Assembly: GCF_013072695.1 (NCBI RefSeq)
Contig: NZ_LXUK01000022.1
Span: 62,729 to 126,728 of the forward strand
Direction of reading: 5' to 3'
DNA: 64,000 nucleotides
Source: Acinetobacter sp. Ac_5812
Lineage (GTDB): Bacteria; Pseudomonadota; Gammaproteobacteria; Pseudomonadales; Moraxellaceae
Shown here: in pieces, positions 8,718 to 17,712 of the stretch
Numbering within the stretch: position 1 is the stretch's first letter
Layout of the letters: each line of letters begins with the position of its first letter
The notes under the pieces: generated by a model
Databases searched by the model: none
What the model saw: only the letters and a program-made list of their open reading frames with translations
What the model was told of the DNA's origin: nothing
Made by a program: the position numbers and the translations under genes

Positions 8718-9506
8718 GTGGACACCAAAATACATGGCTATGAAACGGTGCAAGTGCATCGTTTTCAGCATGATCGTTGTGAAAATGAAATCGACTATAT
8801 CGTGCAGGAATATCCTGTTGCCTTGGTCTATAACGGGATCTCTCATGCAGTGATGATGGCGACGCCGTCAGATCTTGAGGTCTTTGCCAAAGGCTTTAGT
8901 TTGTCGGAAGGGATTCTACATAGTTTAAGCGAACTGTATTCACTGGACATTCGTCAAAATGAACTGGGGGTTGAAGTGGATATGACCATTTCGACCCGTG
9001 CTTTTGTCGCGTTAAAAGAGCATCGTCGTATGATGGTGGGACGTACAGGCTGCGGTCTATGCGGGATTGAAAGTTTAAAACAACTTTATGCTGATTTACC
9101 TGTGGTCAGTACCCAAGTGCCATCAACATGGTTAAATCAGATTCCCAATGCGATTGCCCAACTGAAAGTTAGACAAAAAATCACAGCGCTCACCGGAGGG
9201 GCGCATGCGGCAGCTTGGGTTGTGAAAGGGCAAATCGTAGCGTTATTTGAAGATGTTGGACGGCACAACGCTTTGGATAAGTTATTGGGTTATCTGGCGG
9301 AGCAAAAGTTCAATGTGGGTGATGGTTTTGTGGTGATGACCAGTCGTGCCAGTTATGAACTGATTCGTAAGTGCGCACAATCCAATATTGCTTTACTGGC
9401 AACCATTTCTGCACCGACCAGTATGGCCATCGCAATGGCAAAGCAATCGAATCTGACTTTAGCAAGTTTCTGTCGGGGAGATAGCTTTGTTTTATATACT
9501 GAATAA
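8718..9506 (+). CDS. fdhD: Formate dehydrogenase accessory sulfurtransferase FdhD
   Basis: FdhD transfers sulfur from a cysteine desulfurase to the molybdenum cofactor of formate dehydrogenase-type enzymes. The signature GRTGCGLCGIESL contains the two catalytic cysteines (about C112 and C115). Other family blocks are YPVALVYNGISHAVMM, TGGAHAAAW, FEDVGRHNALDKLLG, VMTSRASYELIRK and ISAPTSMAI. GTG 8718 is chosen because GAGG at 8708-8711 is six bases upstream; a TTG at 8712 is too close to it. The gene lies 31 bases after the YdeP-type oxidoreductase, which is its obvious client, and the two are probably one operon. Confidence 0.94.
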   Translation: MDTKIHGYETVQVHRFQHDRCENEIDYIVQEYPVALVYNGISHAVMMATPSDLEVFAKGFSLSEGILHSLSELYSLDIRQNELGVEVDMTISTRAFVALKEHRRMMVGRTGCGLCGIESLKQLYADLPVVSTQVPSTWLNQIPNAIAQLKVRQKITALTGGAHAAAWVVKGQIVALFEDVGRHNALDKLLGYLAEQKFNVGDGFVVMTSRASYELIRKCAQSNIALLATISAPTSMAIAMAKQSNLTLASFCRGDSFVLYTE

Positions 9507-9590
9507 TAGTAAAAATTTGTGATTATGTTGCTGACTCATGCTTTGATTTGTGTAGGATATGAGCACTAAGTTCTTCTATTCCTAAAAATT

Positions 9591-10532
9591 ATGAATCTAC
9601 CTTTAAGACCACAGCCAGTCATTAATAATCTTTCGGGTGAGAATGCCTTATTTATTGTGCTTGGAATGAATACCCAACCTGATCATTCTGGGATTATTGA
9701 TTTTCTTGCTAATTTTTCAGCATTGGTGCGTAGTCTGACCAATCGCTTTCCCAACGGTAATTTTAGTGCTTCTGTTGGCATTGGTTCGAATGCGTGGGAT
9801 TTACTCTTTCCTGAATTAAATAAACCAAAACAGCTTGCGCCATTTCAGGAAATCAAAGGACCAAGACATACCGCAGTCGCAACGGCAGGTGATTTGTTCT
9901 TCCATATTCGTGCCAATCAAATGGCCATTTGCTATGAATTGGCCGCAATTCTGCATGAGCAACTCAAAGACGACACCTATTCGATCAGTGAAACCAAAGG
10001 TTTCCGTTACTTCGATGGTCGCGCCATTATTGGTTTTGTGGACGGGACAGAGAATCCTGAACATGAAATTGCCAAAGAGATTGCCTATGTGGGTGAAGAA
10101 GATGCAGAGTTCCTTGGCGGCAGCTATGTCTTTATTCAAAAATATCTGCATAACATGGAAATGTGGAAAGGCCTCAGCACAGAAGAGCAGGAAAAAGTCA
10201 TTGGTCGTAAGAAATATGATGACGTGGAACTTGGTGATGATGTAAAACCGCAAAGTGCGCATAATGTCGCAAGTAAGGCACATGATGCTGACGGCAATGA
10301 ACTCAAAATTTTAAGAGCCAATATGCCATTTTCCAATCCAACTGAAGGAGAATATGGTACCTTCTTTATTGGCTACTCTCGTTCTTTTAATATCACTAAA
10401 ACCATGCTTGAAAATATGTTCTTGGGTAAGGAAACAGGACATGTTGATCGCTTATTGGATTTTAGTACACCTGTTTCAGGCAGTTTATTCTTTGTGCCTA
10501 CCTTTGACTTTCTCGAAGATTTGGGTGAATAA
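9591..10532 (+). CDS. DyP-type haem peroxidase (YfeX-like), 313 aa
   Basis: This is a dye-decolorising peroxidase, a haem enzyme that uses hydrogen peroxide. The hallmark GFVDGTENP (149-157) contains the catalytic aspartate D151; H224 in the SAHN stretch is the likely proximal haem ligand, and R242 (LRANMPF) is the conserved distal arginine. The length is normal for the short, cytoplasmic YfeX/class-P type, and there is no Tat signal. The gene stands alone: 84 bases after fdhD, convergent with the thioesterase gene and separated from it by a long palindrome. It may serve in peroxide detoxification; no encapsulin gene is nearby. Confidence 0.93.
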   Translation: MNLPLRPQPVINNLSGENALFIVLGMNTQPDHSGIIDFLANFSALVRSLTNRFPNGNFSASVGIGSNAWDLLFPELNKPKQLAPFQEIKGPRHTAVATAGDLFFHIRANQMAICYELAAILHEQLKDDTYSISETKGFRYFDGRAIIGFVDGTENPEHEIAKEIAYVGEEDAEFLGGSYVFIQKYLHNMEMWKGLSTEEQEKVIGRKKYDDVELGDDVKPQSAHNVASKAHDADGNELKILRANMPFSNPTEGEYGTFFIGYSRSFNITKTMLENMFLGKETGHVDRLLDFSTPVSGSLFFVPTFDFLEDLGE

Positions 10533-10538
10533 ATTGAA

Positions 10539-10570
10539 TCAGCTGAAATGGAAGATTTCATTTCAGCTGA
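10539..10570. terminator. Long palindrome between convergent genes
   Basis: TCAGCTGAAAT (10539-10549) and ATTTCAGCTGA (10560-10570) form a perfect 11-bp stem with a 10-base loop, between the stop of the DyP gene and the stop of the thioesterase gene. There is no long T run on either side, so as a bidirectional terminator it would be weak. Confidence 0.55.
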
Positions 10571-10576
10571 ACATCT

Positions 10577-10972
10577 TTATGCTGAAATTAGATATTGCTG
10601 TAACAATGTGCGGAACTGATCTGGAATACGACCAGATTTTTGCGTACCGAAATCAAAATACACCTGAACCGCTTTGCCGCGTGCAACACAGTGATTATTC
10701 TGCCAAGCTTCATGTGCCACAATAAAAGAAGAATTGCCGATATGTTCAATCCATGTTTTGATTTCGATATCAGCGCCGTAATAGATTTGAGCAACAAAAT
10801 CGACTTCAACCCGTGCCAGAATCAAAGGCAGATTTTTGATTTCCATGCTTGGGTTAAATAGACGAAAAACAGGTTCACGTGCGGTTTCAAACCAACCTGT
10901 GATGACAGTATTGTTGATATGTCCGAAAGCATCGGTTTCATAGAATCTGGGTGTAATCGAAAGTGTAAACAT
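10577..10972 (-). CDS. Acyl-CoA thioesterase of the YbgC/4HBT hot-dog family, 131 aa
   Basis: The protein has the hot-dog fold signature RFYETDAFGHINNTVITGWFE near its start, where the aspartate of ETDAFGHINN is the expected catalytic residue, and is of the usual length for 4-hydroxybenzoyl-CoA thioesterase relatives. These enzymes hydrolyse acyl-CoA thioesters in the cytoplasm; the substrate here is not predictable. ATG 10972 has no good ribosome binding site but is the only start consistent with the conserved N-terminus. It lies downstream of adeC on the same strand with an 85-base gap, and a hairpin-capable repeat (GGGCTGA 11014-11020 / TCAGCCC 11032-11038) separates the two. Confidence 0.88.
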   Translation of the reverse strand: MFTLSITPRFYETDAFGHINNTVITGWFETAREPVFRLFNPSMEIKNLPLILARVEVDFVAQIYYGADIEIKTWIEHIGNSSFIVAHEAWQNNHCVARGKAVQVYFDFGTQKSGRIPDQFRTLLQQYLISA

Positions 10973-11057
10973 AGATCAATGGTTATTTTCTCATTTAAAC
11001 CCAAACACTATAAGGGCTGAATCTGTAAAAATCAGCCCCAATAATAGACTTTAGCGT

Positions 11058-12458
11058 TTACGAATCCCGAGATAACCCACCACCTAAAGCTTTATAGAGT
11101 TCTATCTGATTATTCAACTTGGTTTGCTCTAGCATCAATAGACCTTGCTGTGCCGCATAAGCAGAACGTTGGGCATCCAAAACCGTTAAGTAACTATCAA
11201 TCCCCGCTCTAAACCGAGCTGTTGATAATTTATATGTGGTATCGGTTGCAGAAACCAAACGACGTTGAGCACTCAAACGATCCTCTATGTGGGCACGGGC
11301 AGCAAGAGCATCATTGACTTCACGAAAAGCGGATTGGATGGCTTTTTCATAATCTGCAACAGCAATTTTTTGCTCTGTTTCAGAAATTTTAACGTTGGCT
11401 TTACGTGTTCCCCAGTCAAAAATTGGAACATCAATACTTGGTCCAACGGACCAAGAGAAGCCTCCTGATTTAAATAAATCTTTGAGATCAGTCGATGCAT
11501 ATCCCGCTGAACCTGTCAGACTAATGGTCGGGAACATGCGTGCTTTCACTGCGCCAATATTTGCTCCAGCAGCAAGTAGCTGATATTCAGCAGCTTTTAG
11601 GTCTGGACGATGATTGAGTAAATCACTGCTTAAGCCTGTTGCAAAAGTACTTTCAGCACTAATACTTTTCACGGCATGATTCGGTAGGAGATTTTGAGGA
11701 ACAGCTTGGCCAGCCAATAGATCCAGTAGGTTTTGTGCTTGTGACACTTGGGTCTTATAGGTCGCCACATCATTTCGGGCTGTTTCAACCGAAATCTGAG
11801 CCTGACGTAAAGGAACTTCACTATCAATCCCGACATCAAAGCGTTTTTTGTTGAGGTTATAGGAATCGAGTTGTGCTTTTAAGGTCTGCTCAGCCAGATT
11901 TAAATTGGCCTTTGCATAGGCATAATTCAACCATGCTTGGCTGACCTGACTCACTAAACTAATTTGAGTGGCATCTCTGGCACTTTGGGTGGCGAGGTAA
12001 TTATTCAGCGCTGCGTCTTTTAAACTTTGTACACGACCCCAAAAGTCTAACTCATAAGCAGTTACGCCAAGGCCGACTTGAAAGGTGGAATAAGGATTAT
12101 TCGGATTCACCGTAGGGTTGACTTGTCGTACAGCACTGCCATTTGCTCCGATAGTCGGTAACTGGTCATTCTTGCTGATTTGATATTGTTGTTGTGCACG
12201 TTGGATATTCAGTGTTGCAGTACGTAAATCACGATTGTGATTTAAACTGATGTCGATCACTTTTAATAAACGTGAGTCTGAAAAAAATTGTTGATAACCC
12301 TGATTGGCAATCGAATTTCCAGTCGTGGTTTGAGAAAAATTTTGTGGAATATCTGATTGAATCACAGGTTTTGGTGCCTGCATATTCATACACGCTGTCA
12401 AGGCCATTGAAAGCGTAGAGACAAGCAGGCCACGAGATAAGACAGTCACATTAGACAT
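11058..12458 (-). CDS. adeC: Outer-membrane efflux channel lipoprotein AdeC
   Basis: The 466-residue protein is a TolC/OprM-family outer-membrane factor of the NodT type. Its signal peptide has a lipobox ending in LTAC. The two repeated OEP domains are visible in the conserved blocks ELDFWGRVQSLKDAALNNYL, RFDVGIDSEVPLRQAQ, LLNHRPDLKAAEYQL and FPTISLTGSAGYAS, with the second repeat ending in ARFRAGIDSYLTVLDAQRSA. ATG 12458 is chosen because GGAGAAG sits just before it; the longer frame opens with TTG 12470. It follows adeB by 79 bases, completing the adeABC order. It resembles AdeK of the AdeIJK pump almost as much as AdeC, so the name rests partly on the adjacent adeA, adeB and adeRS. Confidence 0.9.
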   Translation of the reverse strand: MSNVTVLSRGLLVSTLSMALTACMNMQAPKPVIQSDIPQNFSQTTTGNSIANQGYQQFFSDSRLLKVIDISLNHNRDLRTATLNIQRAQQQYQISKNDQLPTIGANGSAVRQVNPTVNPNNPYSTFQVGLGVTAYELDFWGRVQSLKDAALNNYLATQSARDATQISLVSQVSQAWLNYAYAKANLNLAEQTLKAQLDSYNLNKKRFDVGIDSEVPLRQAQISVETARNDVATYKTQVSQAQNLLDLLAGQAVPQNLLPNHAVKSISAESTFATGLSSDLLNHRPDLKAAEYQLLAAGANIGAVKARMFPTISLTGSAGYASTDLKDLFKSGGFSWSVGPSIDVPIFDWGTRKANVKISETEQKIAVADYEKAIQSAFREVNDALAARAHIEDRLSAQRRLVSATDTTYKLSTARFRAGIDSYLTVLDAQRSAYAAQQGLLMLEQTKLNNQIELYKALGGGLSRDS

Positions 12459-12537
12459 AGTCTTCTCCAAATAATATAAGGATAAATACAGAGGAGGAGT
12501 CAGAGGAAATCATTTGATTCCCTCTGCTCAATGTCAG

Positions 12538-15500
12538 TTAAGATGGATTTTTTTGCTTCGAAGAAAACAGCTTTTCAACTGCACCCAGAATGAAAATGAA
12601 GAACACTGGGACAAAGAAGATTGCCAGAATTGTTGCTGAAATCATGCCACCAAATACACCCGTACCTAAGGCATGCTGTGTTTCCGAACTGGCACCTGAT
12701 GCAATGACCAATGGAATCACACCACAGGTAAAGGCAAGTGAAGTCATCAGAATCGGACGTAAACGCAGTTTAGCTGCGGCAACGGTGGCCTCGACTAAAC
12801 TCATGCCTTCTTCTTTCAGCATCTTGGCAAATTCGACAATCAGAATTGCGTTCTTGGCCGATAAACCGATGATGGTAATTAGACCAATTTTAAAGAACAC
12901 ATCATTCATCAAGCCTCGAGACATAATCGCAACGATGGCACCGAAAATACCCAAAGGCACAACCAGCATGACTGAAAGCGGAATAGCCCAACTTTCATAA
13001 AGCGCAGCCAGAACCAAAAATACGACCAGCATAGACAAGGCAAGTAAAAATGCCATCTGCGATTCAGATTGCTTTTCTTGCAAAGAAATACCTGTCCATT
13101 CATAGCCAATCCCTTTCGGTAGTTTGGCAATCAGGTTTTCCATTTCACGCATGGCATCGCCTGACGAGGTATCAAAGTTCGGAATACCTGCAATACTCAA
13201 CGATGGACGTCCGTTATAGCGGTTATATTGCTGTGGTGCTTTATTCCATTGCGGTGTGACCACTTCAGATAAAGAGACCAATTGTCCATTTGAACCCATG
13301 ACTTTCAGATTCAGAATATCTTTTAATTGCATCCGCGATTTGGCATCGACCTGTACAATCACTTGTTGCATACGTCCCTGATTCGGGAAGTCATTGATAT
13401 ACATTGAACCCATTGAAGTAGAAATGATGTCCGAAACATCTGCGAACTTCACACCAAGAACATTCAATTTTGCACGGTCAATTTTTAAAGAGATATTGTC
13501 ACCTTGCGGCAAACCTTCATTCCAGACCATATAGAACTTTTTGTTCTTGGCTGCCATTTCCATCAATTGGTCTTGTGCAGCTAAAAGTGCGGGCATGCCC
13601 AAATTTGCTCGGTCTTGTAAACGCAAGCTGAAACCTGCAAAAGTTCCGAGTTCATCAATGGCTGGCGGAAGCACAGCCATGGTTGCGCCTTCTTTACTAT
13701 GTGCCATTGTTTCATTGACGGAGTTGGTCATCTCGGTTGCCGTTGCAGTACGGTCTTTGAAATCCGTCAGCGTCGTGAACGCGACAGCAACGTTTTGACC
13801 CGCACCACTAAAACCCCAACCCATAATCGTGGTATTACTTTTTACATTTGGGTCGTCTTTTAAGCTACTTTCAAATTCATTCACCACATCGCGTGTTCTT
13901 TCAGCAGTGGCATCAGAAGGCAACTGGAAGGAGGTCATGAACCAACCTTGATCCTCTTCAGGCATGAATGCTGTTGGCCAATATTTCATACCTGCGAAGG
14001 TAAGACCTGTAATCACCACAAAGATCGCCATCATTGGAATACTATGTTTGACCACTTTCAGCAGGATCAATTCATATTTTTTGGTGACTTTATCAAAGCT
14101 ACGATCAAACCATGCGAAGAAGCCTTTCTTTTGATGATGGCCATCGATTGGTTTCAAAATCGTGGCACATAGTGCAGGGGTTAAGATCAATGCCAATAAT
14201 GCCGAGAACAGAATCGACACCGACATGGTTAAGGTGAATTGTTGATAGATAATACCAACTGAACCACTGGCAAAGGCCATCGGTAAGAACACCGCCGCTA
14301 GGACTAAGGTAATCCCAATAATTGGGCTGGTGATTTCCTTCATGGCTTTGGAGGTGGCTTCTTTCGGTGGCAGACCTTCAGTTGCCATAATCCGTTCGAC
14401 GTTTTCCACCACCACAATCGCATCATCGACGATAATCCCGATGGCGAGCACCATACCAAACATGGTCAGTACGTTAATCGAGAAGCCTGCAAGCAACATC
14501 ACCGCAAAAGTACCCAACAGCGCAATCGGTGCAACAATGGCTGGAATTAAGGTATAGCGAACATTATGCAAGAATAAATACATCACAATGAATACCAGAA
14601 CCATGGCTTCAAGTAAGGTATGAATTACTTTTTCGATTGAAATCTTAACGAAAGGTGCAGTGTCATAAGGGATACTGAATTGCATGCCTTCAGGTAAATT
14701 GAGTTTTAATTCTTCAATTTTGGCTCTGACACCTTCAGCAGTTTTCACCGCATTGGCACCCGGGCTGAGCTGAATTGCAGCAGCCGTTGCAGGTTTGCCA
14801 TCTTCTAAAATCGCAAAGTTATAGGCCTGAGAACCCATTTCCACATTGGCAACGTCAGATAGTTTAATGACACTACCGCTGGTCTTACTTTTGAGGCTGA
14901 TATTCTTGAATTGTTCAACATCACCCAATTGACCTTCAGCAGACAGGGGGATCGTGATTAATTGACCTTTGACTGCAGGTAGATCACCGAGTCGACCAGG
15001 TGCAATCTCGACGTTATTTTCACGGATCGCATTATTGACATCACTAATGGACAGTCCATAAGACACCAGTTTGTTTGGGTCGACCCAAATCCGCATGGCT
15101 TTTTCGGCACCGAAGGATTGAACTTTACCCACGCCTTCAACACGTTTCAGTTCTTCCACCACATTACGGACTAAATAGTCACTGAGATCAACTTCAGAAT
15201 ACTGACCATTAGGTGAGTTGACACCGACCAACATCAAGAAGCCAGAAGAAGAAGCTTCTACTTGCAGACCTTGTTGGCGAACCACTTGCGGTAGGCGTGC
15301 TTCAACTGCCTTGATCTTGTTTTGGACATCCACCTGTGCCATTTCAACATCAGTACCCGGTTTAAAGGTCGCTGAAATTTCAGCAGTGCCCGAGGTGTCT
15401 GTGGTCGAACTATAATACAGCAGGTTTTTGACGCCTGATAATTCCCGTTCAATCAAGGTGACCACACTGTCATTGATGGTCTTGGGCGTCGCACCAGGAT

Positions 15501-15651
15501 AAGTCGCACTAATGTTGACTTGAGGTGGTGCCACACTCGGAAAGCGGGCGATCGGCAGTTTAGGAATACTGAGCAGCCCAAATAAAATAATAAAAATCGC
15601 AATCACCCATGCAAACACTGGGCGACGAATGAAGAACTGTGACATCATCAT
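12538..15651 (-). CDS. adeB: RND multidrug efflux transporter AdeB
   Basis: This is the 1037-residue inner-membrane proton-driven RND pump (HAE1 family) that exports aminoglycosides, tetracyclines, fluoroquinolones and other drugs in A. baumannii. It begins MMMSQFFIRRPVFAWVIAIF and follows AdeB as I know it nearly residue by residue. Visible landmarks are NISATYPGATPKTINDSVVT, the TM4 proton-relay aspartates in GIIVDDAIVVVENVER, and the TM10 lysine region IIGLSAKNAILIVEFAK. The start ATG overlaps the adeA stop in an ATGA arrangement, so translation is coupled. No frameshift or internal stop is seen, so the pump should be functional. Confidence 0.96.
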   Translation of the reverse strand: MMMSQFFIRRPVFAWVIAIFIILFGLLSIPKLPIARFPSVAPPQVNISATYPGATPKTINDSVVTLIERELSGVKNLLYYSSTTDTSGTAEISATFKPGTDVEMAQVDVQNKIKAVEARLPQVVRQQGLQVEASSSGFLMLVGVNSPNGQYSEVDLSDYLVRNVVEELKRVEGVGKVQSFGAEKAMRIWVDPNKLVSYGLSISDVNNAIRENNVEIAPGRLGDLPAVKGQLITIPLSAEGQLGDVEQFKNISLKSKTSGSVIKLSDVANVEMGSQAYNFAILEDGKPATAAAIQLSPGANAVKTAEGVRAKIEELKLNLPEGMQFSIPYDTAPFVKISIEKVIHTLLEAMVLVFIVMYLFLHNVRYTLIPAIVAPIALLGTFAVMLLAGFSINVLTMFGMVLAIGIIVDDAIVVVENVERIMATEGLPPKEATSKAMKEITSPIIGITLVLAAVFLPMAFASGSVGIIYQQFTLTMSVSILFSALLALILTPALCATILKPIDGHHQKKGFFAWFDRSFDKVTKKYELILLKVVKHSIPMMAIFVVITGLTFAGMKYWPTAFMPEEDQGWFMTSFQLPSDATAERTRDVVNEFESSLKDDPNVKSNTTIMGWGFSGAGQNVAVAFTTLTDFKDRTATATEMTNSVNETMAHSKEGATMAVLPPAIDELGTFAGFSLRLQDRANLGMPALLAAQDQLMEMAAKNKKFYMVWNEGLPQGDNISLKIDRAKLNVLGVKFADVSDIISTSMGSMYINDFPNQGRMQQVIVQVDAKSRMQLKDILNLKVMGSNGQLVSLSEVVTPQWNKAPQQYNRYNGRPSLSIAGIPNFDTSSGDAMREMENLIAKLPKGIGYEWTGISLQEKQSESQMAFLLALSMLVVFLVLAALYESWAIPLSVMLVVPLGIFGAIVAIMSRGLMNDVFFKIGLITIIGLSAKNAILIVEFAKMLKEEGMSLVEATVAAAKLRLRPILMTSLAFTCGVIPLVIASGASSETQHALGTGVFGGMISATILAIFFVPVFFIFILGAVEKLFSSKQKNPS

Positions 15652-16793
15652 TGAGCTCCTTGTGTTGCAGGTACTTTCCAGTTGCTGATTTCAAGTTTTT
15701 GATTGGGCTGAATACGGTCAATCCCTTCTACAACCACTTTATCGCCTGTTTTAAGGCCTTTATTGGCAATATAGAACTGATCATATTGTTGTCCCAGTTC
15801 AATTGGGCGAATATCTGCCGCACCTTTGGCGTTGATCACATAGACTTGCGGGTCGCCGTTAATATTGCGTTGAATCGCTTGGGCTGGAATCAGTAAAGCT
15901 TGAGGAACCGAAGCGCGATCAATGCTGACACGCACATACATGCCCGGAAGAAGTTTACGTTCCGGGTTGTTCACTTCAATTCGAATAGTCACATCACCTG
16001 TTTCAGGGTCGACATTGATGTCTTCAAACAACATCTTGGCAGTGACGTTATAAGGTTTGCCATGGCTATTGGCAATCCGCACCGTTTTTTCATTATTGGC
16101 AGATAACTCACCACTTTGTAATGCAGCCTGTAAATGTTCGTACTCACTAATTGACTGTTTTACATCAACATAAACTTTATCAATCTGTTGTACGGTAGCC
16201 ATGGTATTGGCATCACCTTGGCTGACCAATGCACCTTCAGTGACAAACGATTGTCCGATCCGACCAGAAATCGGGGCACGCACAGTGGCATATTGCAGAT
16301 TTAGGTTTTGGCGAGTAAGCAAAGCTTTCATCTGTGCAACATCTGCTAAAGCCTGACGATATTCAGCCTGTGCATTACTGACTTCTTGCTTACTGATCGC
16401 ATTGCTTGGTAGTAATTGTTCATAGCGTTCTAACTGAACTTTTAAACGTGCCACTTCTGCTTCGGCTTTGTTGAGTGAAGCGCGATTACTATTTACGTCA
16501 GCTTGGAAAGTTTCTGCATTAATTTTATACAGTGCTTGTCCTGCTTTAACTTCACTGCCTTGTCTGAATAAGACTTTTTCAATAATGCCACCCACCTGAG
16601 GGCGGATTTCAGCAGTTCGGAAGGCTTGTACACGAGCAGGGAGGTTTTCACTAAAATTCACAGATTGCGGTTGAATATTTAACACGCTCACTTTGGCTGG
16701 AGGCGTTTCAACGGGCTTGGCTTCATCAGAACCACAGCCTTGCAGCACCAGCCCGATAGATAAAAATAATGGAAGTAATAGATGCTTTTGCAT
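15648..16793 (-). CDS. adeA: RND efflux membrane-fusion protein AdeA
   Basis: The 381-residue periplasmic adaptor starts MQKHLLLPLFLSIGLVLQGC, a lipoprotein signal with the lipobox cysteine at position 20, as in A. baumannii AdeA. The lipoyl/barrel-sandwich halves (VGGIIEKVLFRQGSEVKAGQ and APISGRIGQSFVTEGALV) flank an alpha-helical hairpin (about residues 95-160). A beta-barrel with FEDINVDPETGDVTIRIEV follows. The longer frame beginning at 16898 would run through the AdeR operator and is rejected. The stop overlaps the adeB start. Transcription starts in the short adeA-adeR intergenic region and is expected to be controlled by AdeR. Confidence 0.96.
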   Translation of the reverse strand: MQKHLLLPLFLSIGLVLQGCGSDEAKPVETPPAKVSVLNIQPQSVNFSENLPARVQAFRTAEIRPQVGGIIEKVLFRQGSEVKAGQALYKINAETFQADVNSNRASLNKAEAEVARLKVQLERYEQLLPSNAISKQEVSNAQAEYRQALADVAQMKALLTRQNLNLQYATVRAPISGRIGQSFVTEGALVSQGDANTMATVQQIDKVYVDVKQSISEYEHLQAALQSGELSANNEKTVRIANSHGKPYNVTAKMLFEDINVDPETGDVTIRIEVNNPERKLLPGMYVRVSIDRASVPQALLIPAQAIQRNINGDPQVYVINAKGAADIRPIELGQQYDQFYIANKGLKTGDKVVVEGIDRIQPNQKLEISNWKVPATQGAQ

Positions 16794-16860
16794 TCTGTCC
16801 AAACCTTGGGAGTTTTTGATGCTGACATTATTTTCCAGTTTTGTGTAACCAACATCGGGG

Positions 16861-16881
16861 AAGTGTGGAAAAAGTGTGGAG
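16861..16881. promoter_or_regulatory. AdeR operator: 10-bp direct repeat in the adeA-adeR spacer
   Basis: AAGTGTGGAA (16861-16870) and AAGTGTGGAG (16872-16881) form a near-perfect direct repeat with one A between them, giving an 11-base, one-helical-turn period. A direct repeat of this sequence and spacing between adeR and adeA has been described as the AdeR binding site in A. baumannii. Here it lies 68 bases upstream of the adeA start. The repeat is seen; its role is taken from that knowledge. Confidence 0.85.
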
Positions 16882-16936
16882 ATTGACAGATAAATCATCG
16901 TATGATGAATGGATTGTTTTATTTACCTAGATGGTT

Positions 16937-17668
16937 ATGTTTGAGCATTCTTTTTCTTTCGATTGTCATGACAAACTTATTCTCGTCGTAGAAGATGAAT
17001 ATGAGATTGGCGATATTATTGAGCACTATCTCAAACGTGAAGGCATGTGTGTCATTCGTGCCATGAATGGTAAGCAAGCGATTGAAACGCATGCTGCACA
17101 ACCGATTGATTTAATTCTGCTGGATATTAAATTGCCAGAACTAAATGGTTGGGATGTGCTAAATAAAATTCGTCAAAAGGCGCAAACTCCTGTCATTATG
17201 TTGACTGCACTTGACCAAGATATTGATAAGGTGATGGCATTAAGAATTGGTGCGGATGACTTTGTGGTTAAGCCTTTTAATCCCAATGAGGTGGTCGCGC
17301 GAGTTCAGGCTGTGCTAAGAAGAGCGCAGCAAAACAGTCAAACAGTCAACAAGAATCTCATCTATAAAAACATCGAAATTAATACCGATATTCATAGTGT
17401 TTATGTTCATCAACAAGACAAAAAAGTCATGCTGAATCTTACTCTGACTGAATATAAAATATTGCTACAAATGATTGATCATCCGCATAAAGTTTTTACG
17501 CGAGGTGAACTTTTAAATCACTGCCTGCCAGATAGCGATGCCTTAGAGCGCACAGTCGACAGCCATGTCAGTAAGCTGAGAAAGAAACTGGAAGAACACG
17601 GTTTACAACAGATGCTGATCAATGTGCGTGGTGTCGGGTATCGCTTGGATCATCCACAAGATGTATAA
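16937..17668 (+). CDS. adeR: Response regulator AdeR (OmpR family)
   Basis: AdeR is the DNA-binding partner of the AdeRS two-component system that activates adeABC. The receiver domain (about 10-125) has the phosphoacceptor D63 in LILLDIKLPELNGW, acidic residues in VVEDEYEIG and the switch lysine in DDFVVKPFNP. P116, changed to Leu in some adeABC-overexpressing A. baumannii, is intact. The C-terminal winged-helix domain (about 140-240) includes TLTEYKILLQMIDHPHKVFT and DSHVSKLRKKLEE. ATG 16937 (MFEHSFSF) matches known AdeR starts; ATG 16931 would add two residues. It is divergent from adeA across 143 bases carrying the direct-repeat operator. Confidence 0.95.
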   Translation: MFEHSFSFDCHDKLILVVEDEYEIGDIIEHYLKREGMCVIRAMNGKQAIETHAAQPIDLILLDIKLPELNGWDVLNKIRQKAQTPVIMLTALDQDIDKVMALRIGADDFVVKPFNPNEVVARVQAVLRRAQQNSQTVNKNLIYKNIEINTDIHSVYVHQQDKKVMLNLTLTEYKILLQMIDHPHKVFTRGELLNHCLPDSDALERTVDSHVSKLRKKLEEHGLQQMLINVRGVGYRLDHPQDV

Positions 17669-17712
17669 GCCTGAATGAATCAACACGAAAAAGAACTGAT
17701 CTGGAAATTGAG

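Noticed and set aside
9835..10245. 136-codon plus-strand frame inside the DyP peroxidase gene
   Set aside because: It is in a different frame of a confidently identified enzyme and has no recognisable motif.
12590..15415. Several plus-strand open frames of 60-136 codons opposite adeB
   Set aside because: They lie wholly inside the well-supported adeB gene, have low-complexity shadow-type translations and no ribosome binding sites.
15648..16898. Longer adeA start at 16898
   Set aside because: The extension would run through the AdeR operator and precede the lipoprotein signal; known AdeA proteins begin at the internal MQKHLLLP.
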